The translations under genes were made by a program, and so were the position numbers. Shown here piece by piece: positions 22,321 to 34,760 of a stretch of 64,000 bases of DNA (its first letter is position 1; each line of letters starts with the position of its first letter). The DNA comes from Pararge aegeria (taxonomy: Eukaryota; Arthropoda; Insecta; Lepidoptera; Nymphalidae), in contig NC_053185.1 in assembly GCF_905163445.1 (NCBI RefSeq), forward strand, positions 11,736,001 through 11,800,000, given 5' to 3'. The notes beneath the pieces are model-generated. The model was not told the origin of the DNA. It made no database searches and saw nothing but the letters and a program-made list of their open reading frames with translations.

Positions 22321-22905
22321 GTTTTTTTATTTAAATAACTTTATTGCATTAAAACGGACAAACGGAAATAACAATAGGCGATTTTATCACTAATTGTGAT
22401 CTCTTCCAAGCTACCTTTTCAGAGGGAGCCAGTGAGACACCCGAGAAGTGGAGAATAGCAAAATTACAAACATATACACACTAATAACTACATGCTAGGT
22501 AATATATAAAATAATAAAGATAAAAATAATATATATCCTTATATACCAAATACATGAAACTAGTAACAGCATAAAAAAAAAAAATTAACAATAGATTACA
22601 ATTTATAGCGACAGAGAATACTTCCTTATACGAAATTGAAAAACCGCTAAAGATTAAGAGCGCCGAATTTTGTCAGGGAGAGCGTTCCACAGCATTGCAG
22701 CTCTTATGGTAAAGGAAACCGAATAACTATGGAAATTGGCTTTATACATGCTAAGTTTATTTTCCCTCAAGAAACGCTGGGAGTTCAGTAATGTATAAGG
22801 ACCTAGGAATTTAAAACGTTCCTTAAGGTAGGGCGGCGACAACGGATGAAAAAGGACAAAATAGAGTAAAGAAAGGATATGAAGATCACGGCCACCAGCC
22901 ACTTA
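22321..22905 (-). mobile_element. LINE 3' fragment with ORF2 C-terminus
   Basis: Minus strand: 22654-22902 encodes the C-terminus of a non-LTR ORF2 (LREN...SFTIRAAMLWNALPDKIRRS), then a 3' UTR that ends in TTGCAATAAAG(TTATTTAAA) at 22325-22350. The 3' UTR recalls 26245, 35580 and 44299. Confidence 0.75.
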
Positions 22906-23145
22906 AGTTTATTAGTAAACTCCGAATATGATGATATACTTCCTGAGCCCAAAAAGGTTTAAAGTTATCTATTTCCATAAAGACACACGTCACTGACACT
23001 GAAACAAGAAATTAATAAGTATATGAGTGTCGATACCTACTGTATTTTTACAAAAGGTTGTTATTTACTCATTTAATGTATTTAAATTTAAAGAGGGTAG
23101 TTTTGAATAATGTGTTCCGATGGTTAAGTATAAAATTGAACCAAA
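22906..23145. other. Unassigned intergenic DNA
   Basis: Nothing recognised. Confidence 0.4.
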
Positions 23146-23320
23146 TAAAATTCAAAATTCAAAAATTTAAAATTCATTTATTTCAAGTAGGCCTAATATA
23201 AACACTTTCGACGCGCCGAATACGTCTGTTTGTAGCCGGTTCTCTACCTCTACGGTGACTCTACCGGTTCGGAAAGCAGATTCTACCGAGAAGAAGCCGG
23301 CAAGAAAATCAGCTCAATAT
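23146..23320 (-). mobile_element. LINE L1a 3' UTR fragment, inverted
   Basis: TTCATTTATTTCAAGTAGGC, CTACCGAGAAGAAGCCGGCA and the (TTCAAA)-type tail match 55374-55520. No coding part left. Confidence 0.85.
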
Positions 23321-23406
23321 AATTAATCTAATGCACAAGTTCTGCAAACGCTCTAATTTATTTAAGAGGTCTTCAGTCAGATCTAAAGAGACGTCATCGG
23401 CGTAAT

Positions 23407-23447
23407 CTAATATGGGATGAAGTATCCCCTACTTCATCCCACATTAG
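23407..23447. repeat. Hairpin
   Basis: 18-bp arms (CTAATATGGGATGAAGTA / TACTTCATCCCACATTAG, one mismatch) with loop TCCCC. Confidence 0.9.
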
Positions 23448-23494
23448 CCAACATAGTTTTGGTTTTGCCAGGTTTGAAAGATATTTCAAGGAAA

Positions 23495-23605
23495 CAAATA
23501 TCACTCGCCTTAACGGTGAAGGAAAACATCGTGAGGAAACCTGCATGCCTGAGAGTTCTCCATAATGTTCTCAAAAGTCTGTTAAGACTACCAAACTGCA
23601 CTTGG
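23495..23605 (+). repeat. SINE S3 internal fragment
   Basis: TTAACGGTGAAGGAAAACAT, GAGGAAACCTGCATGCCTGA and TTCTCCATAATGTTCTCAAA; both ends lost. Confidence 0.85.
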
Positions 23606-23837
23606 CGAGCGTGTACAATATCACTTTTTTATATTTATTATATAGAATTAACTTATCATCATTATTATCTACCAATTGCAGTATATAACACAGGTCTTCT
23701 CTTAGAATGCATAGGGTTGAGGCCGTAATTCACCACGCCCTCTGCAGAGCTTTCAATTGATCAATATGGCCGCCAGTTTCACCAATGTTGAGATTTATAA
23801 TGTTTGTTTATTCATATTGTAATATTATAAGTATTAG

Positions 23838-23960
23838 CAGTGGCGTGCATAGAGGGTATACACAGGGTATGCATATGATATGCAATTAAAAAAATCTCCA
23901 GTACGAGATATAAATACTTAAGGGTAGGCTTTTTATAAATCTTACAATGCATATCCTTAA
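23838..23960 (+). mobile_element. hAT MITE copy, right end lost
   Basis: Begins CAGTGGCGTGCATAGAGGGT and contains CAGGGTATGCATATG, like the intact element at 63131. No terminal CACTG was found on the right. Confidence 0.6.
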
Positions 23961-23999
23961 GTTTTGAGTATCAGGTAGTAGTAGGGAATAATATACTTA

Positions 24000-24130
24000 G
24001 TAATAATGTGATCAGGTTGATGGACACAGGGCGACCAGTTGCACGACGTGTTCGCGAAGTTTTGCTCTCTTCATAGGCGGTGACTTTCTGCTTACAATAA
24101 GATGTACTATCTGTTTGATCCGTCTATCCA
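24000..24130 (+). repeat. Interspersed repeat R1, 3' part
   Basis: GTTGCACGACGTGTTCGC, TTTGCTCTCTTCATAGGCGG and CTATCTGTTTGATCCGTC match family R1. Confidence 0.55.
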
Positions 24131-24140
24131 TACTTTCGTA

Positions 24141-24247
24141 CTCCATACTAATTAAGAATGCGAAAGTGTATTTGTTTGTCCTTAATTTAAGTCCTAACTA
24201 AGCACTAGACAAACAAACACTCAGTCGCATTTACAATTAGCATGGAA
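24141..24247. repeat. Foldback of two Helitron-like 5' ends
   Basis: CCATACTAATTAAGAATGCG...GTATTTGTTTGTC is repeated in reverse complement as GACAAACAAACACTCAGTCG...CAATTAGCATGG. The arm resembles the 5' end at 52292 (TCCATACTAATATTATAAAT). Confidence 0.75.
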
Positions 24248-25334
24248 GTAAGACCAATTGGACCAGTTGGACAGAGAGTAACATAAGCTTCTTTTTATCC
24301 CAGGAAATTAAACGATTCCCACGGGATTTGTGAAAAATCGTTAAAATCGCGGAGCAAGTACGCAGGCATCAACTTATTAATATAAACAATAATGTTGTTT
24401 GGTTTACTATAAAGAATACCCATAAATATATATATTTTACATTAATGATTTCACGAAATAAAGAAAGCAAAATTACTCATTTAACTACAAAGTTCACATT
24501 TAGCTCTGAATAATAATTACTTTGACTTTGTACTTGTTACAGTTGAACCTAGTTCTATTTAAACTGGCGATATTCGCACCACTTTGTTAATTAAATATTA
24601 ATATACCATTATACCTAATATGATATCGTAAGGAAAAACTGTGAATTATATTGTTAATAGAATTTAATACAAATTTACAAAACAATCTATGCCTATAACT
24701 AGCTGTAAGATATACGCAATACATAAGTTCATAATGTTCGACTTATAAACTCAGTATAAAATTGGGTCTAACAAACCGAGTTTATACTTCTAAGCTAATA
24801 ATATATGAGAGAATATCATAGACTTTACGATCGGAATAAAACTTTTTATACTGTCATAAAATAGCTGATAAAGAATATTTAAGTTCGTTCAAAGTTCTCA
24901 GCTTTGTTGTTTTGTTTTGATTCTCTTTAAGGATAAGCGATCCCAATCGCTGACATTGCCTAAGAAATCTAAACAAAACTTCACGTACGTGAACCAAAGG
25001 AAATGACTCGATTTGAACATTAAACTTTTACACTTACTACTCTTACGCCAGTTTTCACTCAACTGGACCACTAGGATACGCTTAAATCGGATGCTTAAGT
25101 ATTTGGGTAATGCGTTGATAAAAAAACGTTTCACGAACTCTGAGATGCTGACTAACGACGTTAGGCGCAGCTTAGTTTTACAACAGCGATTCGGCGTAAT
25201 TGCTTTTAAGTTATAGAAAAATCTTATTATAATATGAAGGATTACTTACATGTATGATAAAAAAGCTTGCTTATGAATTGCTCTAACATACTCGTGGCTT
25301 AACATTAACTAGACTGTGAGATGGTGATAACAAA
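24248..25334. other. Unassigned intergenic DNA
   Basis: About 1.1 kb; the overlapping open stretches at 24898-25216 on both strands show no motif. Confidence 0.4.
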
Positions 25335-25460
25335 TAACAAAAAAAAACTGGCTAAGTTTGTCGTAGGCTCTTCTTAGACCAGGGCGCGTTTGGAACCCCC
25401 GTTTTAGCTTTAGTTTTGAGTTAACGAATGCAGTTAACCATCACTTAACAATAGTGTTAA
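25335..25460 (+). repeat. Interspersed repeat (family R2)
   Basis: AGGGCGCGTTTGGAACCCCC and TTTAGCTTTAGTTTTGAGTT are shared with 35810-35885. Confidence 0.5.
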
Positions 25461-26244
25461 CATGTTAAATGTATGAACGCTTCATATGATATGATTCGCC
25501 TTTGATATGGTCTACACGAATAAAACCTTTTTTGAATTTAAATTTTAGAACTGACACTTGATAAAATATTAAAAAGTTTTTTTTTTTTAATAATTATTGT
25601 CTTTCAATTACTGAAACAAGAGAATGGAACAAACATTGAAAAAATGAGGCTGCAGTAAATACTTACCCAGTCTATCAAAAACATTAATGATTGGTCTCAG
25701 TAATATAAAGTTATAAGTCAATAATTATATTAGCTTTTTTTTCTCAAGCTTTCAGCATCATTAGCAAGAGAACTAACGATGCTGAAAATGGTTATGATTA
25801 ATAAATCTCTTTTCCCCTTGCCTCCGAGAGAATGACCTACTTTTCATGTTCGAGGCACAATTAGTAAATTATAAATTTCAAACTAAACAGGAAAACATCA
25901 AAAGAATGTTGAGTTTTTATCATATCGATAAATTTTTGTATATCTAGATCGTTTAGTTAATTTAATTGAGACCTTTGCTTACGTTTAGTGAAAGGAGGTA
26001 AATACAACAAAATCTACACAAAGTTATTACGATGCATAAGTAGGTACGTCGTCCATTTTTGTTATAACAGGTACCTTACAGTGTCCATTTGCAATGCCAT
26101 GATCAATAAATCATAGGTTCCATTTCCGATTGTGTAAACTAAGCGATAATTCATTATTCGACTGTTCAATTTTCGCGTAGGAAGTTTTCAACCACAATAC
26201 ATAAGCCAAAGTTGCAAGCTAGGCTTGATTGTTTATAGATAGAT
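25461..26244. other. Unassigned intergenic DNA (apart from the hairpin)
   Basis: Nothing else recognised. Confidence 0.4.
25750..25787. repeat. Hairpin
   Basis: TTTCAGCATCATTAG (25750) and CTAACGATGCTGAAA (25773) pair with one mismatch. Confidence 0.9.
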
Positions 26245-26360
26245 AGTAGCACTTTATTGCACAAAAGTACATTTAAAATCACACATATACAGCGAAATAA
26301 TATTTACAACATTGGTATGCATGTCTTATTGCTAAAGCAATATCTTCCAAACAACAACTT
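26245..26360 (-). mobile_element. LINE 3' end, inverted
   Basis: GCACTTTATTGCACAAAAGT and AAAGCAATATCTTCCAAACAAC resemble the 3' ends at 22325 and 35580 in reverse. Confidence 0.5.
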
Positions 26361-26441
26361 GGGGTGGTTAATCAAATGATAAAGGGTAGGGGTGCAAAAT
26401 ATTATAATAAATATTTACACACTTCTAAATATAAATTTAGG

Positions 26442-26466
26442 TATATATATATATATATATATATAT
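26442..26466. repeat. (TA)n microsatellite
   Basis: About 12 TA units. Confidence 0.95.
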
Positions 26467-26659
26467 CTATCTTTACATTTATTTCTTGTGTGCGTGTGTA
26501 TGTCACTGAACTCCTCCTAGACGGCTGGACTGATTTGAGATTCACAAATTAGCCCGACAGATGACGCTGGGGTCCGCTAGTATAATATACATAAGTTGTA
26601 CAGACTCGTTTATCGAGAGGAAAACCGCTAGTCGCAGCAAGTATAAATCCAATTTCGAG

Positions 26660-26745
26660 GAAGTTCGCGGTTTACCACTTACCCTCAGGTAAGTATAATA
26701 TATAAGTAAGCCATCTGCTTGATTCGTCAATGAAAAGTATAAAAT
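26660..26745 (+). repeat. Interspersed repeat R1 3' fragment
   Basis: TTTACCACTTACCCTCAGGT and GCCATCTGCTTGATTCGTCA. Confidence 0.55.
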
Positions 26746-28185
26746 GTATATGGCTGTAACTGACAAAACTGTTTTATTCTTTAGATGCGAAACAAAGAGA
26801 AACTGCGATCATAAATCATGCTCCCCTCTCAGCCAACTTTGTTAGAAGTGGTTCCCAGTCGGATTAATTAACATTGTTATGAGAATCATACTATATCATA
26901 ATTTACGAACTTTATGAATTCCCATGAATATACCTACCTACTATTTCATTGATGTTCCGTTTGATTAAGTACTTTAATTAGGGAAGTCATGTCGGTGAGG
27001 TCCATTAGATCTTTACACACGGGTAAAAGTCCCTTTCTCTGAATGTGATTGAATTAAATGATTCGGCATTATTTAGGGGAAAATTACGACTGGGTTAGCA
27101 TCTGACAATATTTCTTTTTAATAAAAAAATTATAAAGATCTTGTAAACGCGAAAAACTTCATTAACATCGATTTAAATTGATCTTAGTTATTAATAAATA
27201 TCTCTCTTCAATTCATCAAAAATATTCCATTCACCAATAATAATCACAACTCCAAAATAGCTAATTCACGTTAACTTAGTTAGTAACACAATTAGTGGTA
27301 GAAAAAACACTTTGACAAAAAACCGACTTTGTTAAACAACTAAAAATCCCGAACTAAATATTTTCTACAACATTTTTAAGTCAGTGCCAAGTAAGATTAA
27401 AAATTAGTAAGTATATATATGCTTTGTATACGGTATCCTTTATTATAGTACCTAACAAGGAAAGTGCCAAGTAATTTTCTACATTTTGCTTTTCGAAAGA
27501 AGATGCACAAGATCCTTTAAAAATAATCATTTTATATATATATTTGAAGAGTTCCCTCGATTTCTCCAGGATCCCTCTTATATATATTCTAATTAAAATG
27601 CGACCACCACTGAGTACAACCAAAGAAAAAAGAATCATAAAAAACGGTTTATAATTCGCGGAGTAATCGAGAAACAAATACCTATACAAATAAAAACATA
27701 GTCTAATTGAGAAACTCCTCCTTTTTTGTTGGTTGGAATGACATAAACTTTAATTAACTTACTTCAATCTTTTGACTACATTTTTCATAGTTTAAAGTAG
27801 TTATTTGGATTTTAGAATTTTGATTCAATAAGCCTACTTAAACATTAATTCAATTGTAGGTAGCACTTTAAAACATTCATTTATACCAAAAGCAAGCCCC
27901 GTGAATCTCTGTCATTACATGCCAAATGGCTTCAATTTGCATTTAGTGGCTTTAATCATGAATGTCATGATTAGTACCATTATTTTAACTCGAATAGATT
28001 ACAACACAAACTTCCATTATAAATAACAAACGGAGGTACTATAGACAATGCTTACTTATTTCTATAACTACCAATATTACAATGGGAAAGTGTGTTTGTT
28101 TTCTTTCACGCAGTGACGCATGCATGGTACCCATTATAGACCCGTTAAGAAAGCTCGATGTCACTTAGCTGGCGATGGAGACAGC
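26746..28185. other. Unassigned intergenic DNA
   Basis: About 1.4 kb; a minus-strand open stretch at 27381-27689 has no recognisable motif. Confidence 0.4.
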
Positions 28186-28695
28186 TTAGTTTATTTATTT
28201 ATTTATTTATTTAGGAAAACCAACCGCTAATACATTTTTTCTTGTCCAAGTTTTTACGTTGCGAGCTAAGTGAATGTTCAGCTTATTACAGGTTTTCACA
28301 ACGTTTACAAATAATCTCAAAATTAATTACATTTTATATATAACTGCATTACAAAATAAATGTCTAAAAATATTTTACTAATTTAATGTTAAAAATATAA
28401 ATAGAATTAAAATTAAAAAAATAAATTAAAAAAAAAAAATATTAACATCAATGTCCAAGTTTAAGCTTATTAAATTTTGAATATTTGATAACATAAGAAG
28501 TCAAGTATTTATTTTATTTTTATCTTGAAATGTCAGATAGAACAATTAAAAGTGTCAATAATTTTACGCCTAAAGTCAGTGTATTTATTATGAAATAAGT
28601 CTATTTCTTTTTGTTTTTTTACGTAATCGTTATAAATGTCTGATATTCTTGGTAAGGGAGAATATTTTAGTTTAGAGTACATCTACGTTATCAAA
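28186..28695 (-). mobile_element. LINE 3' end with short coding tail
   Basis: (TTTA)n at 28190-28212 is the tail of a minus-strand element. In reverse, 28520-28685 reads about 50 codons (MYSKLKYSPLPRISDIYNDY...) to a stop, compatible with an ORF2 C-terminus. The 3' UTR is shared with 1060-1500. Confidence 0.6.
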
Positions 28696-28701
28696 ATTAT
28701 A

Positions 28702-29248
28702 TCTTATATATATAAAAGAAAGTCGTGTTAGTTACACTACTTATAACTCAAGAACGGCTGTACCGATATGGCTGAAAATTGGTAGGTGGGTAGCTTAGAG
28801 CCAAGAGACGGACATAGGATACTGTTTATCCCGTTCGACAGCGTTCCCGTCTGAGTTGACATAACAAGTCAGTTACACCATTTATAACTCAAGAACGGCT
28901 GGACTAATTTTTATGATATTTGATTTTTTGGATTCCTCTTAGGGAGAGGGGATGAAAGTGTTTGACGATTTTTCACCATTACTCCGACAAATTATAACAG
29001 ATTTAAATAATCATTTTTGTACTACAGAGGTATATATATGTATATGTATTTAATTTTGCCCAAACTTTGTGTATATCTAATGAATGTGGTTGGAGATAGA
29101 GGACAGAACTCCTCAGCGGACAGCAGCAAACCCCTCATTTAAGGCTTAGCGATACTGAATACTTTAATTTTGTTTACAACTACAACTCAATTGAATGCCA
29201 CGTCAAAAAACAAAATCAAACGCAGACGAAGTCGCGGGCAACAGCTAG
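28702..29248 (+). mobile_element. Non-autonomous Helitron, complete (547 bp)
   Basis: 5' end A|TCTTATATATATAAAAGAA, 3' end GACGAAGTCGCGGGCAACAGCTAG|T. Insertion between A and T with a TC start and a CTAG end is the Helitron hallmark. No gene inside. Interior CTCAGCGGACAG and AATGCCACGTCAAAAAACAA recur at 53200-53290. Confidence 0.88.
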
Positions 29249-30285
29249 TAGATTTATAATTAAAAAAATAGATTTATAATTATAAACAAAAATTTATAAA
29301 GATATAAAGACTATAAGAAAAAAGATTAAAGATAATAAAGACCCATAAATATAATTATATAATATGTACTTAGCATAGCATACTTAAGTTCTTCTGAAAA
29401 GAGGAATGAATGATGACTCGATACCTTGCAACTACGGGTAACTGCTAAACGATACAAACTTACCTAAAGAGGCGCTATCTAACTTTCAAACTTCAACCAA
29501 CAATGTAGCAATGGTGGGGGCAACACACAGTTTGGCAGTTGAAAATTGACGACAGTTTAGTAAGAATGTTAGAGAGTACTTCGTATTATTTACGAGAACT
29601 AAATTAACTACAAAAAATACTTGGAACTCTCAGACGCGTGTAATTTTGAGTATTCAACCGGAAATATATCTCTTCAAAAGTAGTCCGCACTGATCTCCAA
29701 ATACTTTAGTGTCATGCCATAGAAACCGAACCAAAACTAAATTTAAATCTTTCCTAACTCCGCTATGTTTGGAATATATTCCCGAACGAAATAGGATCGA
29801 GTTCCTTCATAAAATAATATTTTCCCTTTCTTAAACTTATGTTCCGTATCACGGTACGCATCGTTACACCGCTGGCGTATGGAGTTACGATTTTCTTGGG
29901 CATGTTTCTTAGGTTTGGTGCCGTGATGCGGTACGAATAATTCCTACAATGCGCACCGAAGCAAAACTACTTTGAATCAAACTGTCTGTATCTCACCGCA
30001 AATCGTGTAGGAACAAAGTGCTATTTCGGATATGAGTACTTTTTATGTTGGGGTAATTCCGGCCAGGATTCGCACGTCATTGGCGTACCAGCACTTAAGT
30101 TTCCATGTCGGGTTTTATGTAAGGCTGCCATAGAAAAGTATTAGTGTAGGTACTCGCGATAAAAAAACGTATCTAAACAAATAATTGTAATATCATAAAC
30201 AATATGAAAGCTTCAATGAAATCCGTTGAGCCTTCTAATGATTGGCGATTTGGAGAAACCAAAACTTTTTTGTTCACCAATCCGC
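29249..30285. other. Unassigned intergenic DNA
   Basis: About 1 kb; no gene or repeat recognised. Confidence 0.4.
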
Positions 30286-30382
30286 CAGCGTGGTGGACCA
30301 CGGCTTTGACCCCTTCTCATTGTGTGAGGAAACCCGTGCCTTGCAGTGAGCTGGGAATGGGTTGATATGATGATAAGGATGA
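30286..30382 (+). repeat. SINE S3 3' fragment
   Basis: CCAGCGTGGTGGACCACGGC, CCCCTTCTCATTGTGTGAGG and TGGGTTGATATGATGATAA. Confidence 0.85.
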
Positions 30383-30702
30383 TCTAAAGGTTGAAAATAT
30401 ACTGAACGATGCTGTCAGTTAAAGTGTGACGAAAAACCCCTAACGATAAAATTGGGACATTATGCCACATTTATTTTTATGTAAGTGTCTGAAAACTGCC
30501 ACAGTGTGTGTTGGATCTTTTTCATTTTACTACACTCAATTCAGAATTAAGATATTTATGATAAAGTAATGTAAATAAAATACATTTTACATTTAAACAG
30601 TTGTATTGTTCATGGAATTTCCAGTATGGTAGACATAGTTGTCAACACGTCTCCACTAATGGAAATATGTCACTGTGCCACCTTTTCATAACGTCTTTTG
30701 CT
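30383..30702. other. Unassigned intergenic DNA
   Basis: Nothing recognised. Confidence 0.4.
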
Positions 30703-31538
30703 TATAGTCGGAAAAATGTAATAGGCCCGTTTTGACATTTGTGCAAGACCATAGAATGTAACTTGGAACAAAACTGAAAGAATCAAAAAAATAAAAATCA
30801 ATTACATACAGTGTTTTAAAAAATACGTAAATTTTTTTGGGACGTTAAATAATATGAAAGAATATATCGCGAGTATTCTTTTTGCGCTTACTTCATAGTA
30901 GCATGCAATTTATAATTGTTGCTAAACGTTCCGAAAACAGTTACGTTCTTAGTCTTTTTTTTTTTATACTAGAGCTGTAACCATTTTTTTACTGAATATC
31001 GAAATTAAATAATGTGTAGTTATCTTTACTGCAAAGAATGAGCTTGGTTCTCAAAATGGGTTCTAAATAATGAGTCTGAGATGATGTATCTGACCAAGCG
31101 GCACATGACTGAAGCGTCCCCGCGCGCGCTGCGCAGTTTTTCGTTCCTCATCTTGTAAAGTTGACTGTGCGCTCGTTTAAGTTTGATATATAATGTTTAC
31201 TATTACGTTAACTATGGCTCTTCTATTTTGGACATTAATTTAAACATAGTGATTTGACTCGATTTTTGTGTTTGTTGTTATATAGTAGGTACTAACTCTG
31301 TTTCAACATGTTGAAAAGTGGACGTATAATCAACAGCCAGTCACGCGTATTGGTTGTGAAGTTAAAGGAATACTTTGAACGAACGAACACTTTACAATAC
31401 ATAATAATATCAATCAAGTACTGATACAAACTTGAATTGATTTATCGTGAGTATCGAGTACAGAGTCTTATGGTTGCATAACTAGTTACGTCGCGATGAC
31501 AAGTGTCAAAACGGGCCTATTACATTTTTACGACTATA
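30703..31538. mobile_element. Terminal-inverted-repeat element, about 836 bp
   Basis: TATAGTCGGAAAAATGTAAT... (30703-30743) is repeated in reverse complement at 31499-31538 with few mismatches over about 40 bp; GTCTTT(T)GCT just outside hints at longer original arms. The interior holds no transposase. Superfamily unknown. Confidence 0.8.
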
Positions 31539-31782
31539 GTCCCTACCATCGATAAAGCAAAGACTGTCCTACAGTCTTTGTTGCGTAGTCTACACTTTCC
31601 ATAGGATTAATATCTTAATGAAATGTACAGAGTTATGTGTTATTTATTGAATTGTTCATTTAAGTACTTTAAGCACCTTCGTAAAGTTACCATATAACAA
31701 TTGCCAACATCTGAGGATATCTGAGCAGTATCAAAATATAGAAGAAAAATCCATTTAAAGACGTGTAATTTAGCCAAGCTTT
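31539..31782. other. Unassigned intergenic DNA
   Basis: Nothing recognised. Confidence 0.4.
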
Positions 31783-32022
31783 TTTTTGACGACCGATTGG
31801 AGCAGTGGGCAGCGGCCCTGCTCTCTGCGTCCAAGGCTGTGGGTTCGGTTCCCACAACTGGAAAATGTGTGTGTGATAAACATTAATGTTTTTCAGTGTC
31901 TGGATGTTTATATATGCAAGTATATTATAAGAACTTAGTACCCATAACGAAAGCTACGCTTTCTTCGGGCTAGATTGCGATGTGTGTATTGTCGTAGTAT
32001 ATTTATTTATCTAATTATTGTT
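31783..32022 (+). repeat. SINE S1, near full length
   Basis: Head GACGACCGATTGGAGCAGTG, box B-like GTGGGTTCGGTTCCCA, TTTTTCAGTGTCTGGATG, then the tail TGTGTATTGTCGTAGTATA with (TTTA)n. The open frame across its head is a shadow. Confidence 0.85.
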
Positions 32023-33699
32023 TAAATTATCTTTTATATACATATTTTTATATTTCAAACCTTTATGCAATTCTAGACTGGATAATTATCATCATCATCT
32101 AACTCCTATTAATGACCAACTCAGTTCAACACAAGTCTCCTTTTTAATACAAGATAGGCTTATAACGTTAAACTGCCCGGGAATAGACTCCAGATCTCTT
32201 GACCCTTCGTTCCTATTACATTGTTCAGTTGCATTGTAAATGTTTTATACGTATCTTTCTTCATCATTATCAACCAATGACTGGCACTACAGGGTCTACC
32301 GGGTACGTGTCCGAGAGATGTATTTAGGCTGTTGTCGTATATAATTTCAAGGTCATCTCCATAACGTTTGGTTTTTTTTCGTTTGTTGTAAATAAAATCA
32401 CCTTATGTTAGTTACAAGTTAGAAATCTAATTCAAAACTGGTACTAAATTGTAAATTTGTTTTATTTCAAAGCAATTTTCCTTTACATAAAATAGCGGAA
32501 TGGTTCAGTGTAAGTGAACATTCCGTAAGTCACAAAATTTATCGCTAGTAATTCTTTTAACGCCAAAAGGTAGAAATCTTTTAATTAAAATAAATACTTA
32601 CTGCATTGAGAGAAGTTAAAAGGATCAAAATATCAAACATAATACCTCATAATGCCTTACAGCACTGACCTTCTCTCTCAAACGAGAGAAGGATTTAGAG
32701 CATAGACCCACCACACTGCTACACCATAATTCACATATGGTTCGGCGGGCTTTATAAATTATTGTCACATGTTTGTTCTAATCTTCGGGACCTATGGCTC
32801 AGCTAGCTCTCCGAGATATAGTGGTTTAACAACTTCAATATCCTAACTCTATTCACCTGTACCCATTGTACCTGTGTTTTATTTAGTGTTGTTTTTGTTT
32901 ATAATTTCATTTCTGTTTCATTGGTTTACAATAAAGTGTATTTTCATTTCATTTCATTTCTCTAACCTGGTACTGTGAATTTAATGAATACCCTTTAACA
33001 GTCCACTAGTGGACTAAAGGCCACTCTCAACTGGAGGGTTTGCTCATAATCATCACCCGGATAGACAGTTTGGCGATTACCGTAGAGAGCTGTCCGAATA
33101 ATAATTTCATAAAGATAATCAAATTATTATCAATGGAAATTATATTCAATTTTCAATGGAACAAGGTTCTTTATTTCCATCTCTTTCATTTTGCTTTTCT
33201 TAATTTTCTTCGCTTAGTTAGAAATTTTTATAATTGTGTTATACTTTATTAAATGTATGACGCACCTGTGCTTTAATCATTCAACCATTCATCGAATAAT
33301 TTTGTTTATTACTATGTAGACTCAAAATGGAAATGGGAACAAGCCACGTATAAAATATAAAAAATTAAATCCGTCCCCAGAAATCAACACGTGAAAAAAA
33401 TAATTCAACAGCGACTGCGCCTAAATTAAGAAAAAAACGATATCTACCTGGGACGCTTGGGAAAGCTTTTTGTGACAGAGCTCGTTTGGGGAAATACCTC
33501 AATTCAATTCGTATATTGTTTATGGCTTTAAGTGTGCCTATTGGGCACAAGGTACTGCGCCAATAGGTACTTAGATGGAGAAGGCACCAAGGAGATTGAT
33601 CGGTGAAAATAATGAAAAGTTAATTTAGGGTATCCACCTAAAAATAAATAATTGAGTTAGTTCTAAGAGAGCACATACGTAGGAAGTACCTTCTACCGC
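32023..33699. other. Mostly unassigned, with small repeat fragments
   Basis: 32660-32760 shares AGCATAGACCCACCACACTGC with about 13705. (ATTTC)n at 32946-32963. 33000-33045 (GGACTAAAGGCCACTCTCAA) is shared with 18405. No gene recognised. Confidence 0.4.
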
Positions 33700-33845
33700 C
33701 ATGATATTTTCTGCCGCCAAGTAGCATTGCTGTGTTTCGGCTGAAGGGCGTTGTTACTTGTATGCCTTGCGAGTGTTGCTCTGTTTTACAGGCGACCGTT
33801 TTCAACATGAGGCCATCTGCTTAGCATATCAATTATTACTCGAAA
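33700..33845 (+). repeat. Interspersed repeat R1 copy
   Basis: GTAGCATTGCTGTGTTTCGG, GAGTGTTGCTCTGTTTTACA, GGCCATCTGCTTAGC and AATTATTACT. Confidence 0.6.
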
Positions 33846-34174
33846 GTAACTTCCTGATCAATAATCATATATGCTAGACATTAGACTTACGAGGCGGAAA
33901 CTAACCTATTCTTCGTTATATTGCTTTCAAAGCCATTCTGATTTTCTATTCCAACATTTGCCAGACTTAGGAATTTGTGATATATGAAGTGTAAAAAATT
34001 TATGACTTTGCATTCCTGTGCGAACTGACCGAGCGAACTCGCTTTTAACTGAATCGCTTTAGAAATAGGTATTTGTAATAACCATAACTATTTCGCGTCC
34101 AATAGAAGATTATTAGCTTAGAGATAGAATCGCATAGATGATAAATCAACGATTTAACAATTTAAACTTATATC
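33846..34174. other. Unassigned intergenic DNA
   Basis: Nothing recognised. Confidence 0.4.
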
Positions 34175-34760
34175 CAGTGCCGGATTAACCACGTCGCAAG
34201 AGTAGCAACTGCTACGGGCCCAGCTCGAAAGAGGGCCCCGCATATTTAATACCACCCATCTCTGCCTGACTGACTGACAGACACACGCGCATGCACACAC
34301 ACACGCCCACGCACGCAGCATGGCCTATAGTAATTTACTACACTATTAATTACCCACAAAATTGTAACCTATAGATAGCAAATACGTATTGTATTTAAGA
34401 TAAGTACGTATTAAGTATTGAATTGTATTTTAATAATAATAATATTTATTTATTTGCGAAATTGTGGGTACATAACAAGAACACGTTTCATTAAACAGAC
34501 CCTTCACAATCGACTGTCACAGACAGTGTGCAAATGTTTATAAAAATAAAATATAAATTACATTACAATTTAAAGAATAAAAATACAATAATCATAAATA
34601 AGTAATAATGTCATTTTAAATTAATTAGGCAAATAATACAATTACAAATGTTGTTTTATACAGTTAGAAAAGTTAACTAAGTAGGTATATTGCTGTCAGC
34701 AGATCAAGGCTTTTTTTAAAGAATTTGCTACGGGCTCCGCCCTTGCTTAATCAGGCACTG
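34175..34760. mobile_element. hAT-like non-autonomous element with target-site duplication
   Basis: The ends CAGTGCCGGATTAA and TTAATCAGGCACTG are inverted repeats of the hAT type. The flanks CTTATATC (34167-34174) and CTTATAAC (34761-34768) are an 8-bp duplication with one mismatch. From 34432 a (AAT)n-led AT-rich block (to about 34670) looks like a later insertion. No transposase. A CA/CG-rich simple repeat lies at 34279-34318. Confidence 0.82.

Noticed and set aside
27381..27689. Possible membrane protein (102 residues, minus)
   Set aside because: Hydrophobic residues follow from AT-rich codons; no conserved feature seen.
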